From Cokeromyces recurvatus (lineage: Eukaryota > Mucoromycota > Mucoromycetes > Mucorales > Mucoraceae): DNA of 64,000 nt. Of the stretch, positions 42,920 through 54,447 are shown piece by piece (the stretch's first letter is position 1; each line of letters starts with the position of its first letter). The position numbers were made by a program, and so were the translations under genes. The stretch covers positions 31,001 through 95,000 of the forward strand of contig NW_026251436.1 of NCBI RefSeq assembly GCF_025118155.1. Reading direction: 5' to 3'. Under the pieces are notes generated by a model that was given only the letters and a program-made list of their open reading frames with translations, was not told the DNA's origin and did no database searches.

Positions 42920-43702
42920 CTAAGGTAAGACAGCATATTTCTTCAAATGAGAAGGTATAGCATCTGTCAAGTTTTTTGATTCTAACCATTGACGACTGAA
43001 TAGACGTGATTGATAACGATAGGCACCATCACATAAAAGAGTTACGATTTTAGAGCCTTTACCAAGTTGTTTTGCCATTTGAACAGCAGCACAAACATTC
43101 AAAGCTGAGGATGCACCTACATAAATGCCTTCCTCATCTAACAATCTGTATAACATATGAATGGTATCTTCATCCTTAACGTGAACTGCACCATCAATAA
43201 GATCCACATCAGGTGCTAAATTATCCGTAATACGGCCTTGGCCAATACCTTCAGTAATTGATGACCCAGATCTTTCAAATAGCTTATGTCCACTTGTGAA
43301 ATAGCTATAAAGAACAGATCCAGGTGGGTCTGCGAGAAACACCTTGACACGACCCTCTGATCTTTCCTTCAAGAAGCGTGCTGTACCTGCAAGGGATCCA
43401 CCTGTACCAGTAGCGCATACAAACCCATCTACCTCACCATTCGTTTGCGCATAAATTTCAGGTCCTGTCGTCTCAATATGAGCACGACGATTAGCAATAT
43501 TATCAAATTGATTTGTCCAGACAGCGTTCTCAAGAGACTCTGCATGACGTTTAGCTTGATGATTATAATTTTGAGGATTATCAAATGCGACAGCAGGAAC
43601 AGGGAATACTTCAGCCCCCAACATACGTAGCAAATCAATTTTCTCTTGTGACTATGAATAAATAAATAACTAAATAAATAACTTTATTTTTTTTTCTTTT
43701 TA

Positions 43703-43739
<37 letters not shown>

Positions 43740-44237
43740 GTGCTCGTTCTATTACCTGAGTATTGGGCATATAGATAACACATTTATATCCTTTAGCACG
43801 ACAAACATGAGCTAAGCCAATACCTGTGTTTCCTGCAGTCCCTTCAACAACAGTTCCGCCAGCTTTGATTAGCCCCCTTTCTTCAGCATCTTTCACGACA
43901 TACAGAGCAGCTCTGTCCTTGACAGAACCACCTGGATTCATGAATTCTGCTTTAGCTAATATCTCTGAACCAGTTTCTTCGCTTAATTTGTTTAAACGAA
44001 TCTAATCATGACATGTTCAATTATGTGAACATACTAGGTTATATATATATATATGTATATATGACTTACGAGAGGTGTATTGCCAATGGCGCCAATGAAT
44101 CCATCCGTAATCTAGTAAAATAAAAGATTAGTATTCATATGGAATTCAAATAGGTTCATTAAATACTTTACATTAGGACGAGTACCGGGATGAACAGTTG
44201 TGAAGCAACGGCGAGTAATGAAACGTAAAGAGTTCAT
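42920..44237 (-). CDS. Cysteine synthase (O-acetylserine or O-acetylhomoserine sulfhydrylase type), PLP-dependent
   Basis: Four exons, 44237-44172, 44111-44070, 44001-43756 and 43651-42920, give about 361 residues. The N-terminus [18 protein letters not shown] looks like a mitochondrial presequence. The PLP-binding Lys is in NPGGSVKDR (about residue 64). The substrate loop reads [12 protein letters not shown], the TAGNTG variant of TSGNTG found in one fungal cysteine synthase group, and the phosphate cup is [16 protein letters not shown]. The enzyme makes cysteine from an activated serine and sulfide. The third intron contains a (CA)n-(TA)n microsatellite near 43700-43740. Confidence 0.93.
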
Positions 44238-44883
44238 TTTTTTTTTTCGTGGAAATGAATAAAAAAAAATAAAAATAAAAATAAAATAAAATAAAAGGAT
44301 AAACTTAAAGTGGGGTAAAAAAAAAAAATTAAAAATTAAAAATTAAAAAAAAAGATTATCAATAACGCAATTTGTAAAACTTATTGTTTAGATTCTTGGT
44401 CGGAAAAAACAAAAACTCCCCTCTCTCTCTCCTCCCCCCCTCTTTTTTTTTATGACAAAAGATAATAATGGGCTACTAGTGAAAAAGAAAAGAAAAAAAC
44501 TATATGATATAAAACAAGCTGATCAAACTTATTGTAGAAAGTATTTCGGTAATATTCAGAGTGAAATGGTACAGGGGCGCGTAAAGGAGAAAAGGAAAGA
44601 TCATTTTTCACTGTGGGTTTTGGTACACAACAAGACATAATAATAGGGTTGGTCAAAAATACAGTGTATTGTTAAGATATATTATTCAGAATATAATAAG
44701 AATTTATACGCTCATTTGAATTATTTATCATAAATAATAAATTTTATTAAACATAATTTATGGTATTACATAATTTCCTTGTGTTGCTTGTATATATTAT
44801 TGATATTAAGGTATTTTCTTTTCATTATTATTATTATTTCATAGATGTGTATAAGACTTATATTTTTTTTTGGCTATACATTC
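44238..44883. other. Promoter side of the cysteine synthase gene and spacer
   Basis: It contains a (AAAAT)-rich tract near 44265-44350, a C/T-rich tract at 44416-44450 and otherwise AT-rich DNA. Open frames at 44450-44656 on both strands lack support. Confidence 0.5.
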
Positions 44884-45417
44884 TCAATGAGTCGTTGAAG
44901 GGATAAAGGCTATACAATGTAATTGATGAAATCCATATTCATCAGGTGTACAATAATCGCATTGAAAGATAGGTAGTTCTGATTGTAATAAAGTCATCAT
45001 CATAGGATCCATTAAAAGAGTTGAAGGAGATGTTGTATTATCATCCTTTTGATTATTGTAAAGATAAGATTCAATAGAATTCGTATTCGTATTGATCTGC
45101 TTTGCTTGTGTTTGAATTTCAGGTAATAGTAGTCTCTGTTGTGTAGATAAAATAGAATATGGCATATAATTCGGTGTAGTAAGAGACGATGAATGCTGTT
45201 GTTGTTTCTCTGGAGCAGGTAGTAGTAATCTATGTTTTGGCTTTGAATGTTGTTGTTCAATCATAGTTAAATAGTTTGGCTTTTTTCTTTCAATACATCT
45301 ATTTTGATGAGCTGTAAATCCTGCATTACGGAATCCCCGTTGATCATATTTAGGGAATTGCTTATAACATATCTTGCATTGTAGATAATCGTCTTTTTGT
45401 TCATCAAACAAGGACAT
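44884..45417 (-). CDS. Small zinc-finger-like protein
   Basis: A single exon of 177 codons. The N-terminus has CKICYKQFPKYDQRGFRNAG followed by FTAHQNRC, a C-x2-C...H-x3-C pattern resembling a C2HC-type finger. The middle is Gln/Ser/Asn-rich and probably disordered. The C-terminus has FQCDYCTPDEYGFHQLHCIA, a second possible Cys/His cluster. It is likely a nuclear or regulatory protein, but no specific family is recognised. Confidence 0.65.
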   Translation of the reverse strand: MSLFDEQKDDYLQCKICYKQFPKYDQRGFRNAGFTAHQNRCIERKKPNYLTMIEQQHSKPKHRLLLPAPEKQQQHSSSLTTPNYMPYSILSTQQRLLLPEIQTQAKQINTNTNSIESYLYNNQKDDNTTSPSTLLMDPMMMTLLQSELPIFQCDYCTPDEYGFHQLHCIAFIPSTTH

Positions 45418-45684
45418 GATTCAAGAAGAAACAAGTATATATAGATAGATATGGAGATAGAGATAGATATAGATATATACATATACATGTATACAAATAT
45501 TTATATTTATATACATCTATTTTACGCATCTAGTATTTATGCAAAATTTCATTTGGATTTCATTATATAATAACAAAGGACATATATTTATTAAAGTGTT
45601 TCTATAAAATTTATTTTTGGTTTGTTTTATGGAAGAAAACAAACGTAAGGTCTTGTATACTAAATACATATACATATATACATG

Positions 45685-45720
<36 letters not shown>

Positions 45721-45830
45721 TTATTAATGTATGCATATATATATATATATATTTATATATTTATATAGAAAGAAAAAAGAAAAAAGAAAAAGAAACAAGG
45801 CGTCTATAAAATTACACAACTCCTCTTTGT
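45418..45830. other. AT-repeat spacer
   Basis: Nearly continuous (TA)n, (ATAC)-type and (GATA)-type simple repeats, with an A/G-rich tract at 45768-45800. No gene is seen. Confidence 0.6.
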
Positions 45831-48800
45831 CTACCATCCATTCTCGGCATTCCTTGTACGCAAATATTCATAAATTTTATTCCCAGTTTGTTCTTCTCGA
45901 AGATGAATCATATAAACAATACTTGTCTTGGATGATTCATCTGTCAGTAAGAATGAAATACGTTTAGGACCCATTCGTTCCACATTGCCACTCTTTACAA
46001 TAGCGTGTACCAATTTAGTTTTATCATTTTCAATCTGAATTAGCATACGCATACTAGGTGCTTGTTGACTAATTCTCATCGTCACTGAGCCAAATGTACT
46101 CCAGTTTGACGTCTCATTTTGTACAAATAGTTTTGCCTTACATTGCATCACAGGTTTTAGTGTCTGAGGTACATTAACTGTGTCTAAAGGCTCATCGTCT
46201 ACAACATCTAATATTGTTTGTTGTTGCTGTTGCTGCTGTTGTTGTTGTTGTTGTTGTTGACGTTGAGCATTATTTAAAATAGTAGAAAAGACAGTTGCAT
46301 CCTGTGGATATTTAAAATGAATCAAATAGTTCTCCTTTTGGTTTCCTAAATAAAGTGAAATGTTGATATCAGTTGGTGAAGGTTGTCTAATGACTGTATT
46401 AGCCATAATCCAAGCATTCAAATAAAGTTGTCCTGTCTTTTGTAATTGAACAGTAACAGATATACGATTTGTATGGGTAAGGCGGATCTGTAATAAACAG
46501 GGGCCATCAGTAGCATACCAGGACTGATTGCTCCAATGAAAGACCTCACATTGATTACTACTATAAAGGATTTTTCTAACATCATTGAGCATATTAGGCT
46601 ATTTGGGGGGGAAAAATAAAATAAAATAAAAAGTGAGTAAAGTTTTTCTATATAAAATATATAAATATATATATAATATATATATATGTGTGTGTATGTA
46701 TGTATAGTAGAGTTATGAATGCTTTACATTATGAGGAGAAAAGTCTTCTGAATGAGATTGAGCTAAATTTGAGGATGGACTATATCGTCCTGAAGATACT
46801 TGTTGTAAATGAGAAGGTGTTGTATTATTATTATTATAGGATCGATTGTTGTGCTGTCCATCTGCTTTATTGATATAGGGTTGACTAGACAACGGTTGTT
46901 GTGGTAATGGCTTTTGTGAATAATTACCTATTAAGGAAGATGAATAGTTAGTAGATTGTTATATTTAATAAAAATAGTATAAGATGATAATTAGTTTTTT
47001 TTTTTTTTCACCCTGGATACTGACCATTACTACTCTTTTGTTGTTGTTGTTCTTTCATAGAAGAAGAACGAGGAACAGAGGGTCGCATTTGAAAATTTGT
47101 AATAGGTTGAAATCTATCTTTATTTTGTTGCTGTAAAAGATAATCGTTTGTTTTTTGAGTAATGGCTTGCATAGCTTGAGGAATAATGGCTTGTTGAACT
47201 TCAACTGCTCTTGGAGAAGAGGGACTCCTTGGAGAAGAAGAATGGTTACTATTCATTTTAGGAGAAGAAGAAGAAGAAGAAACTGATAGGGTTGCGATTT
47301 GTGCAGTAGGAAGAAAAGTCATTTGGACAGAGTTTTCATGCACGTTGGTGCTACCCTTTTTTGGCGGCATCTTACTCGTTTGTAATTGCCGTGTAACATC
47401 TTTGGGAGGAATAGCAGGAGGTAGTAAAGAAGATGAATTGATATGCGTATCATAAATGTCCATAATTGTATCTCTAGTATTACTCTCCTCATCTGAACTT
47501 TCTAAAGGAGAAACTCCACCTGATTCAGAATAATAAGTAAAGATATCTGTATCTCGAATATTTGGTTTTTTTGTTGATGGGTGGTTAGCTGCTGCCAACA
47601 ATTTCTTATGAGCAGCATCACTTAAAGGTCGAGAAACAGCTGTTGGAGGATTACCAACCCACGTGTTTCTAACTTCTACTGAATCAGTTGTTAATAAAAG
47701 TTGCTTTTTCCCCAAAATAGTAAAGCAAATATCTTCATTCACAGTCTTTACAGTGATGTCACTAATAGGAATAGGAGTATATAATAAAAAGTATTGATCA
47801 TGACTCTTTTCTTCACAAATCACTAGCACTTCAGTTGTCAATACTAGATGCACATGAACCATTGTCGGCAACATTATAAAGCTATTCCTCATAACTAACT
47901 GAGAATGATTCGATAAATGTAATTGGTCATAATTCTATATTATAAAAATCAATCAATCAATCAATAAATAAATCAATAAAAAAAATTAATTGTTGTTGTA
48001 CAACAATAAAATCTATTTTTACCATTTTTACACCAGTATGAAGATCTATCGTCTTTGAACAATTGACCTGTCTTTTAAATGTTGCCAAATCAGTACAAAA
48101 ATTTGTTTGAATTGAAGACAATTTATTAGCTTGAGGAGTAGTTGTACGATGAATCAACATCATAACAGTGTCAATTCTTTTATTTGCATTCAAGAGTAAT
48201 TTATGATCTGTTCTACCTGAGTCTGATCTTTCTAATAGATTCTAAATAAATATAAAAATATATTAAGATAATAGTAGTAAATCTATTTTTATATAATTAT
48301 TATTTACATTGTATAAAACTTTATAATATTTTAATCGCTGAAGAGGTGCCTGAAAGAGTGTTTCTAGGTTAATTTTACAAGAAAGATTACTTGATAATTT
48401 CTAATAAAATAAAAAAAGGTAAATATAGAATAATAATAAAAATAAAAGCAGGTTTTTACTTGAAGCATATTTCTTATTGAGGGATTATTAAGGATATCAT
48501 GACGCTGATTAAGATTCGAGATATAGTTTTTACAATATTTTGCATAGGGAGCCTCCAAATCATTGACCTTTAAAGATATATACACATAAATAGATGTATT
48601 ATAAATACTGTATCATGTTAATAGTATCATGGTTATCTCTTTACCCATTGTATAAGAATATCACCGAGCTCACTTGTTGTTTGAGAATGAGTAGTAGTAA
48701 CATTTGTCAATCTCTATTTAAAATAAAAATAAAAATAAAAAACTAGCTTGGTAAAATCAAACCATAATTCTATATCCTTTTTCTTTTTTTTTTTTACCAT

Positions 48801-49136
48801 ACAAAATTGTTTATTCACTTTTAATATATCATGTATACATTTTAAAAGCTCAGAGAAATCAGGTGCAGCAGATGTCATTTGTTTCATCCAAATGGGAGCA
48901 ATTTGCTATTATAAATAGTTAAGCTCTTTCTGTGTTTATCATACTATCGATTGATTAAAAATATTTACAGAATCAATTATCTTCAATGTTTCCATATAGG
49001 ATTGTTCTGTCTCAATAAGCTCAGTTAAAGGATTGTTAGTTATTCTTTTCGAATATTGTAAAGAAGAAGGCATTAGCGACCCTAAATTAGTAGAAGCAAA
49101 AGCATTTGATGAAGGAATAGTCGATGCTGTTAACAT
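45831..49136 (-). CDS. Rho guanine nucleotide exchange factor (DH-PH) with C-terminal PH/EVH1-like module
   Basis: Nine exons: 49136-48969, 48905-48798, 48713-48645, 48567-48460, 48400-48308, 48241-48023, 47934-47025, 46927-46728 and 46598-45831, giving about 880 residues. The DH domain spans about residues 36-250: LTELIETEQSYMETLKII (CR1), YAKYCKNYISN, and FQAPLQRLKYYKVLYNNLLE (the alpha-6 helix that contacts the GTPase). A PH-like region follows at about 256-360 (LHLSNHSQLVMRNS, VLVICEEKS). Then comes a Ser/Pro/Gln-rich linker to about 626, and a C-terminal domain starting NMLNDVRKILYSSNQCEVFHW with a (CAG/CAA) Gln tract inside. It activates a Rho-type GTPase in polarity or wall growth. The target is not deducible. 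Exon 7 uses a GTCAGT donor. Confidence 0.85.
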
Positions 49137-49286
49137 GATGAAAGGAAAGGAATGGATTAATTTGTATATAACAAGTTATTAAGTAGACTTGAGAAAAGAA
49201 AAAAAAAAAAAAAAAAAAGAAAAGAAATTGCCCTTTTTATTATTATTATTATTATTATTATTGTGAATCTTTGTACAACATTAAAT

Positions 49287-49996
49287 TTATTGTGTCATTA
49301 TGGCTGCTTTAGCTTCTTCTAATTCATCTTGCATGATTTTTTTTCTTACCAGTACTGCCTTAGCTAAATCTAAACGTCCATGTCGTTTAAAAATCATGGC
49401 TAATCGACGATCTTTTTCCATTCTTATTTCAACTTGTTTTAAATAAGTTTCCATATCCAAAAGACCTGTTTGCACTTGAATTATAAGCATATTCATCTTA
49501 ATATCGAGTGCTTGTTTTCGATCTATTAATTCTTCTTTATTGGGATATATTGATAATTCTGAATTTGTAAGTTTAAGTTCATGTTCTAAAACCATATTAG
49601 AAACAAGTGCCTCCACACTAAACAGTAATGTCAGTCATTATTATAAATTAATAACTTTATTTTATTTTATTTTTTACCTATTAAATTCTTCTTCTGCAGT
49701 CTTCAATTCATTATCTTTTATTGGTTCCACCTGAGTTGTTGATTCTGTCTTAATTTCTGTTTTAGGAGAAACAGGTTTTTGTGCTGATGTACTTAATCCT
49801 GCGGCTACTAAATAATTAGATACTTCACTTCCATCCAATACTAGCCAATCTTCAGTTCGCTTCATCATATCTTTTTCTATTAACGGTTCTCTCAAATTCA
49901 CTTGTAGCTCAAGTTTACCTCCTGTCTTTTTTCGTCCACCATCCAATAACTATACAAAAAAAAAAAAAAAAAAAAAAAAAATCGAATGAAAATTGA

Positions 49997-50034
<38 letters not shown>

Positions 50035-51874
50035 ATACATTTACTTTAGTTTTATATTTACATCAAAGATGCCAGATAGAGTGGCTTTGGTTAAGAGCTG
50101 ATCTAATGGAATCACTGCTTTTCCTAATGATATAGGTCTTCTAAAAAACCCATACGTATATCGATTATGAAAGACCTCAAGTGTTAATTTCTTACGTTGC
50201 AAGTAACGTTGAAAGGGTCGAGAACGACTGATAGGTATCATCAAAGTAAAATCAAAATTTGCATCCTTTACAACAGGCGTCTCTCCCTTATTTAAGGATG
50301 CCTGTGGAGAGGACTCTGGTGGCCAGCCTCCGAGATCCCATGTTACAAATGGCTCAAGGGTGCCTGCGATATCTAATGTGGGTAAGTGAATAGCTTTTAG
50401 AATTTTAAGTTGCATTATATTTTCAGGAATTTCATCAAGCTTATTTGCATAGACATATTGCACTGTCTCGTAATGAAAGGATCCGGAAAGTGATTTGAGA
50501 TCCTTTGAGAAGGCAGCTTCAAGCTTTGAGAAATGACGATTTTGTTTGGATTGTAGAGATAACTGATGACACATATTGATTTGATACTTTATTTGTGCCT
50601 TAATTTCATCTTGAGACTGTGGACATGACGGCTTATCATTACCTAATGTCATATCAGGTGCATCAGGGAGTTGGATGTCTTCTAATCTACTTCTTTCACC
50701 AGATTTGATACTAATACCCAAGTGTAAAAGATCTTTAGAGGTACGAACCATTTGTTTTGCAATAGAAAAATTGCCAAGTTTTTTATAATGAAGAGCTGCT
50801 TCTTTGTATTGTCTTTGTAGTGTGATCACCTTTGAAAGTAAATTTTGAATTTCTTGTTGACTAGCTGAAGACTTGTGTATCTCATTTTTAGGTATCGCAG
50901 ATGCAGGTATATTAGTTGTAGGTATCTCTGGTTTAGATATATCTGTTTTAGCTGCATCTGCCTTTAATATATCTACTGATGTGGATACTCTATCTTCAGT
51001 AGCTTCATTTTTAGGCAACGGCGGTGATGAATTGGCACTTTGCTCTATTGTTAATTTCGCTATTCCTTTATCAGACTCTTCATGTGATTGAATTAACTCT
51101 TGATATCTTGCATTATATTCTTTCGATTCACGTAATAAGGCAATAGCCTTCTTTTTATCTCCCTGTCTTTTTGCATTTAAAGCCAAAGATTGATATTCCT
51201 GTACTTTTTCCTTCCAGTACTGAGGATTCTTCTTTTCATCATTTTTGGTTGGCTCCTCTTTATGTACTGGTGTATCAAACAAGTAATTAGCTGCTCTTTC
51301 TACGTTGTTATCAAACATGTCTAATGCACTTTCAGATTGCTTTTGTGTGAATCCCATGTTGATCAAGTCATTTACTTCTTGACTAGGCGCTAAAGATGAT
51401 TCTTGGCTAATTAATGAAAGTTCATTCTAATGTTAAAGCTTAGATATATGTATATAAATCATTCCAGATTACTTTTTGCTTTTTTTTTTCGTACCAATAA
51501 ATTGGTATCATTTAAATCCTTTTCGTCAAATTCTACTTTAATGTCATCATCATCATCTTGACCTTGAGCAAGCTTAGTATAAGCATCAATATTAAAATTA
51601 ATATCGGCAACCGGGTTAAGAACCTTTGGTTTTGACTTTGACGTAGGAGTAGGAGTAGAAGAAGAAGTTAATTCTTGTAGTTGTTTCTAAAAAAAATAAA
51701 TAAATAAATAAATAAATCGCCTTTTTTTTTTTTTTTTTTGTATAAACATTTCGAGCATTACTATACCAATAACTCTGGGTCATTTATATCCAAGTCATTA
51801 TCAACATTATCAAGGTCAGAATTTAATAACTGATCTAAATCATCAACATTAAATTCTTTAGTTATCTTGCTCAT
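49287..51874 (-). CDS. CC2D1/Lgd-like ESCRT-III regulator with UBA-like, DM14 and C2 domains
   Basis: Five exons, 51874-51767, 51686-51495, 51426-50062, 49949-49678 and 49617-49287, give about 755 residues. The N-terminus is acidic; a UBA-like motif (LINMGFTQKQSESALDMF) is near residue 120. Two DM14-type helical hairpins follow (YQSLALNAKRQGDKKKAIAL and YKEAALHYKKLGNFSIAKQM), then a C2 domain with LKAIHLPTLDIAGTLEPFV that continues across a junction into GGRKKTGGKLELQVNLREPL. The C-terminus is coiled coil. Lgd/CC2D1 proteins bind Shrub/CHMP4-type ESCRT-III subunits at endosomes. The donor at 50061 lies inside an open frame; only it restores the C2 frame. Intron 3 carries two poly(A) tracts. 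Confidence 0.87.
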
Positions 51875-52068
51875 TTATATACAATATATTGATAAATAAA
51901 TGTATGAAAAAAAAATAAACATGTATATTTTTATGTATTTGTTTATATTAAAGCAGATGACTCTTGATGTATTTTGTCGGAGAGTGTGTGTGTGAGTTCA
52001 CAATAATTGAGAAAAAAAAAATATTTTTTTTTTTTTATTCTTTTTTGAGATCTATTTTGAATGAAAAC
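51875..52068. promoter_or_regulatory. Divergent promoter between the CC2D1-like and NOL8-like genes
   Basis: Only 194 bp separate the two start codons. It contains T-rich tracts near 52006-52040 but no recognised binding site. Confidence 0.55.
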
Positions 52069-54123
52069 ATGTCAAAAGATTCAGTTAAAGCAGGGAACAT
52101 AACAGGTAAGTCAGTAAACATTAATATACATGTATATTTTTTAATAGTATTACAAACATGTATAATGTATAGAACCTATCGATAAACGTATTTATATTGG
52201 TGGTTTACATCCTCAGACAACAGAAGAGCAGATCAAAGAACGATTTAATAAATTTGGCTCTGTCAGTCATGTTAATATTGCCAAAAATGTAGAAAGTAAA
52301 GACATGTCTGTATTACTATTTGTACTCGTTTTAATTATTATTATTATTATTATTATTATTGTTAATTAGATGAATGTAGAGGATTTGCGCACATGACGAT
52401 TCATACAACACCCAAGCAATGGGAGTCTTGTAAGTCAAAAAAAAAAAAAAAAAAAACATCACTACATTGTCTATTTCTAACTCTTATTATAAAATAAGGT
52501 CTGAGTGTTTATAACGGGGCTAAATGGAGAGGTTATATACTTAAGCTAGAAGAGGCATCACTTGACTGGCAGGAACGCAAACGTCTACGAGATATTCAAT
52601 GGTCTGAAAAGGAGGCTAAAAGGTTAAAACGTTTAAGTCGATGGAATGATAAAAGTGAAGCATTCCATGCTAAAGATATCGATACACCTGTTACTGATAA
52701 TAATCTTCGTAAAGGATGGAAGAGAGGACGCTATGGTCGTGCGATTGCTGTTATGCGTCTTCGAAAGCCAAATGGCACCCGCTTTGTATTTGATCCTTCC
52801 CATTATAAAAATAATCTGAGCAAGCTGTATAATTTAGGAGTACAGATGAAACCCATTCATCGCCTAATCTCGTCAGTTGATAATAATAATGAAGAAGGAG
52901 ATTGGTTTGATCAGAAGCAAGAAAATTCAGATGATGAATCCAAGATAATAATGACAGAGGATGAACCCAAGATAATAATGACAGATGATGAGAAAAGAAA
53001 AGCTGCTATGGAGAAAATGTTTAACGAACAAAAAGCAAAGAAGGAACTGATCAGTCAAGCACTTGCTGGCGACTTGCAATCAAGAAATCATACAAAGTTT
53101 GATAACGATGATGATAGAATAAATACAGAGGATGCCTTTAATATAGTTCATGATGAAAAAGAAGATAACCAGCCTAAGGATGCAATAAAATGGATGTTTG
53201 ATTCTGATGATGAAAGTGATGACGAATATGATATTAAGGTGAATCCAGTGCTGGAAGGTGAAGAGGGACGAAAGCGTCTAGAACTTCAGTCAACGTTTAA
53301 AGGGGATGATCGTTTCAAATTAAGTGAGGATTTTATAGATGATGATAAAAATAAAAAAGTGAAACAAGTACAAGAAGATGAGATTGCTCAAGAGCTTGGT
53401 GCAGAAAAATCACAAGCGTTGGATGTACTTCGATCGATGTTTGGTAATGAAAAAGTAGATAATACAAAATCCAAGGCAGAGAGTACATGGACTAGCGCAG
53501 CTCGTTTTGATCCAGATGCTGAAGATGCCTTTAAATACCTTACTCATCATGAGGAAGAAAATAGGGAAACATCTGAGGAAGAGGATACTAATAGTGATGA
53601 TGATTTCTTTGATCAGCATGAAAGAAAGCCTGATGTTACAGCTATGCCAGAAGTATCTACAGAGAAACATTTTGAAGTGAATACAAATCTAAAACCACTC
53701 TTTGGAGGAGCGGAAGATGAGCCATTCACATTATTTGGTGGTAATGATGATGATGATGCATCATTGTTTAGTAAGAAAGATGACAAGCATGAGGAACAAT
53801 TTATATCATCCACTTTTGCATCTAAAGAAGCAACTAAGGGGCGCCTTGGTTTAGGCGTATTATTCTTTTTCCATTTAGATGACCCTTCCTTAATGAAAAA
53901 GTAAGTAGTAAAACCTACAAGTGAGTATCTATCTAACCAATGTGTGTAAAATAGGAGTTGCTATGCTTATGACTCAGAAGGTATCTTTCAAGCACAAGAA
54001 GATGAAAAAGAATATGAAAAGAAATGGAGAGAGCAGAGACCTCTTATTAAAGAAGTTTTGAAGAAGCGTCAAAAGAATGCAATAAAAAGTCAAAAAAGGA
54101 GAGCTATACGTGATTTAAAATAA
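52069..54123 (+). CDS. NOL8-like nucleolar RRM protein
   Basis: Five exons, 52069-52105, 52173-52295, 52370-52429, 52499-53900 and 53955-54123, give about 596 residues. One RRM lies near residues 17-95: KRIYIGGLHPQTTEEQIKERF (RNP2) and CRGFAHMTI (RNP1), spread over four exons. Behind it is YILKLEEASLDWQERKRLRD, then an acidic, disordered centre with a tandem duplication (TEDEPKIIM/TDDE), and a C-terminus with GVLFFFHLDDPSLMKK and a basic coil. This is the layout of NOL8 and its fungal homologues in large-subunit ribosome biogenesis. A poly(A) of about 60 nt and a (GA)n tract follow the stop. Confidence 0.87.
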
Positions 54124-54131
54124 AATCAAAT

Positions 54132-54136
<5 letters not shown>

Positions 54137-54201
<65 letters not shown>

Positions 54202-54214
54202 AGAGAGAGAGAGA
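54137..54214. repeat. Poly(A) plus (GA)n tract
   Basis: About 60 A followed by (GA)n, directly behind the NOL8-like stop codon. Confidence 0.9.
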
Positions 54215-54230
54215 TACTTTTTATTTATTA

Positions 54231-54439
54231 CAGTCAGTAAGACTGATTTTGTCAGTAGTTTAAAAATAATTGTCATAAAATAAAATCTATTTGTCGTTTT
54301 GAGAAAAGCATTTTGTCGTTTAAAAAAAAAAGCCAAATTGTCGCAAAGTTTATATTCATTTGTCTCCCTTTTTTTTTTAGCATAATGACAAACGCCTTTT
54401 TTTTTATATAAAGATGGACAAAATCAACCGTACTGACTG
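54231..54439. mobile_element. Tc1/mariner-type MITE, 209 bp
   Basis: Terminal inverted repeats of 23 bp, 54231-54253 and 54417-54439, match at 20 or 21 positions and begin CAGTCAGT. The element is flanked by TA on both sides, the target duplication of Tc1/mariner elements. The interior contains at least eight TTGTC/GACAA motifs with a spacing near 20-25 bp and no coding capacity. It ends 8 bp from the stop codon of the phosphoglycerate mutase gene, so it lies in that gene's 3' untranslated region. Confidence 0.8.
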
Positions 54440-54447
54440 TAGTATTA

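Noticed and set aside
44450..44656. Overlapping open frames on both strands
   Set aside because: Short, without family resemblance or splice context, and they mirror each other in an AT-rich gap.
54240..54370. TTGTC motif array read as a CRISPR-like repeat
   Set aside because: Motifs are 5-6 bp with irregular spacing and unconserved flanks, inside a TA-flanked inverted-repeat element in a eukaryotic genome.
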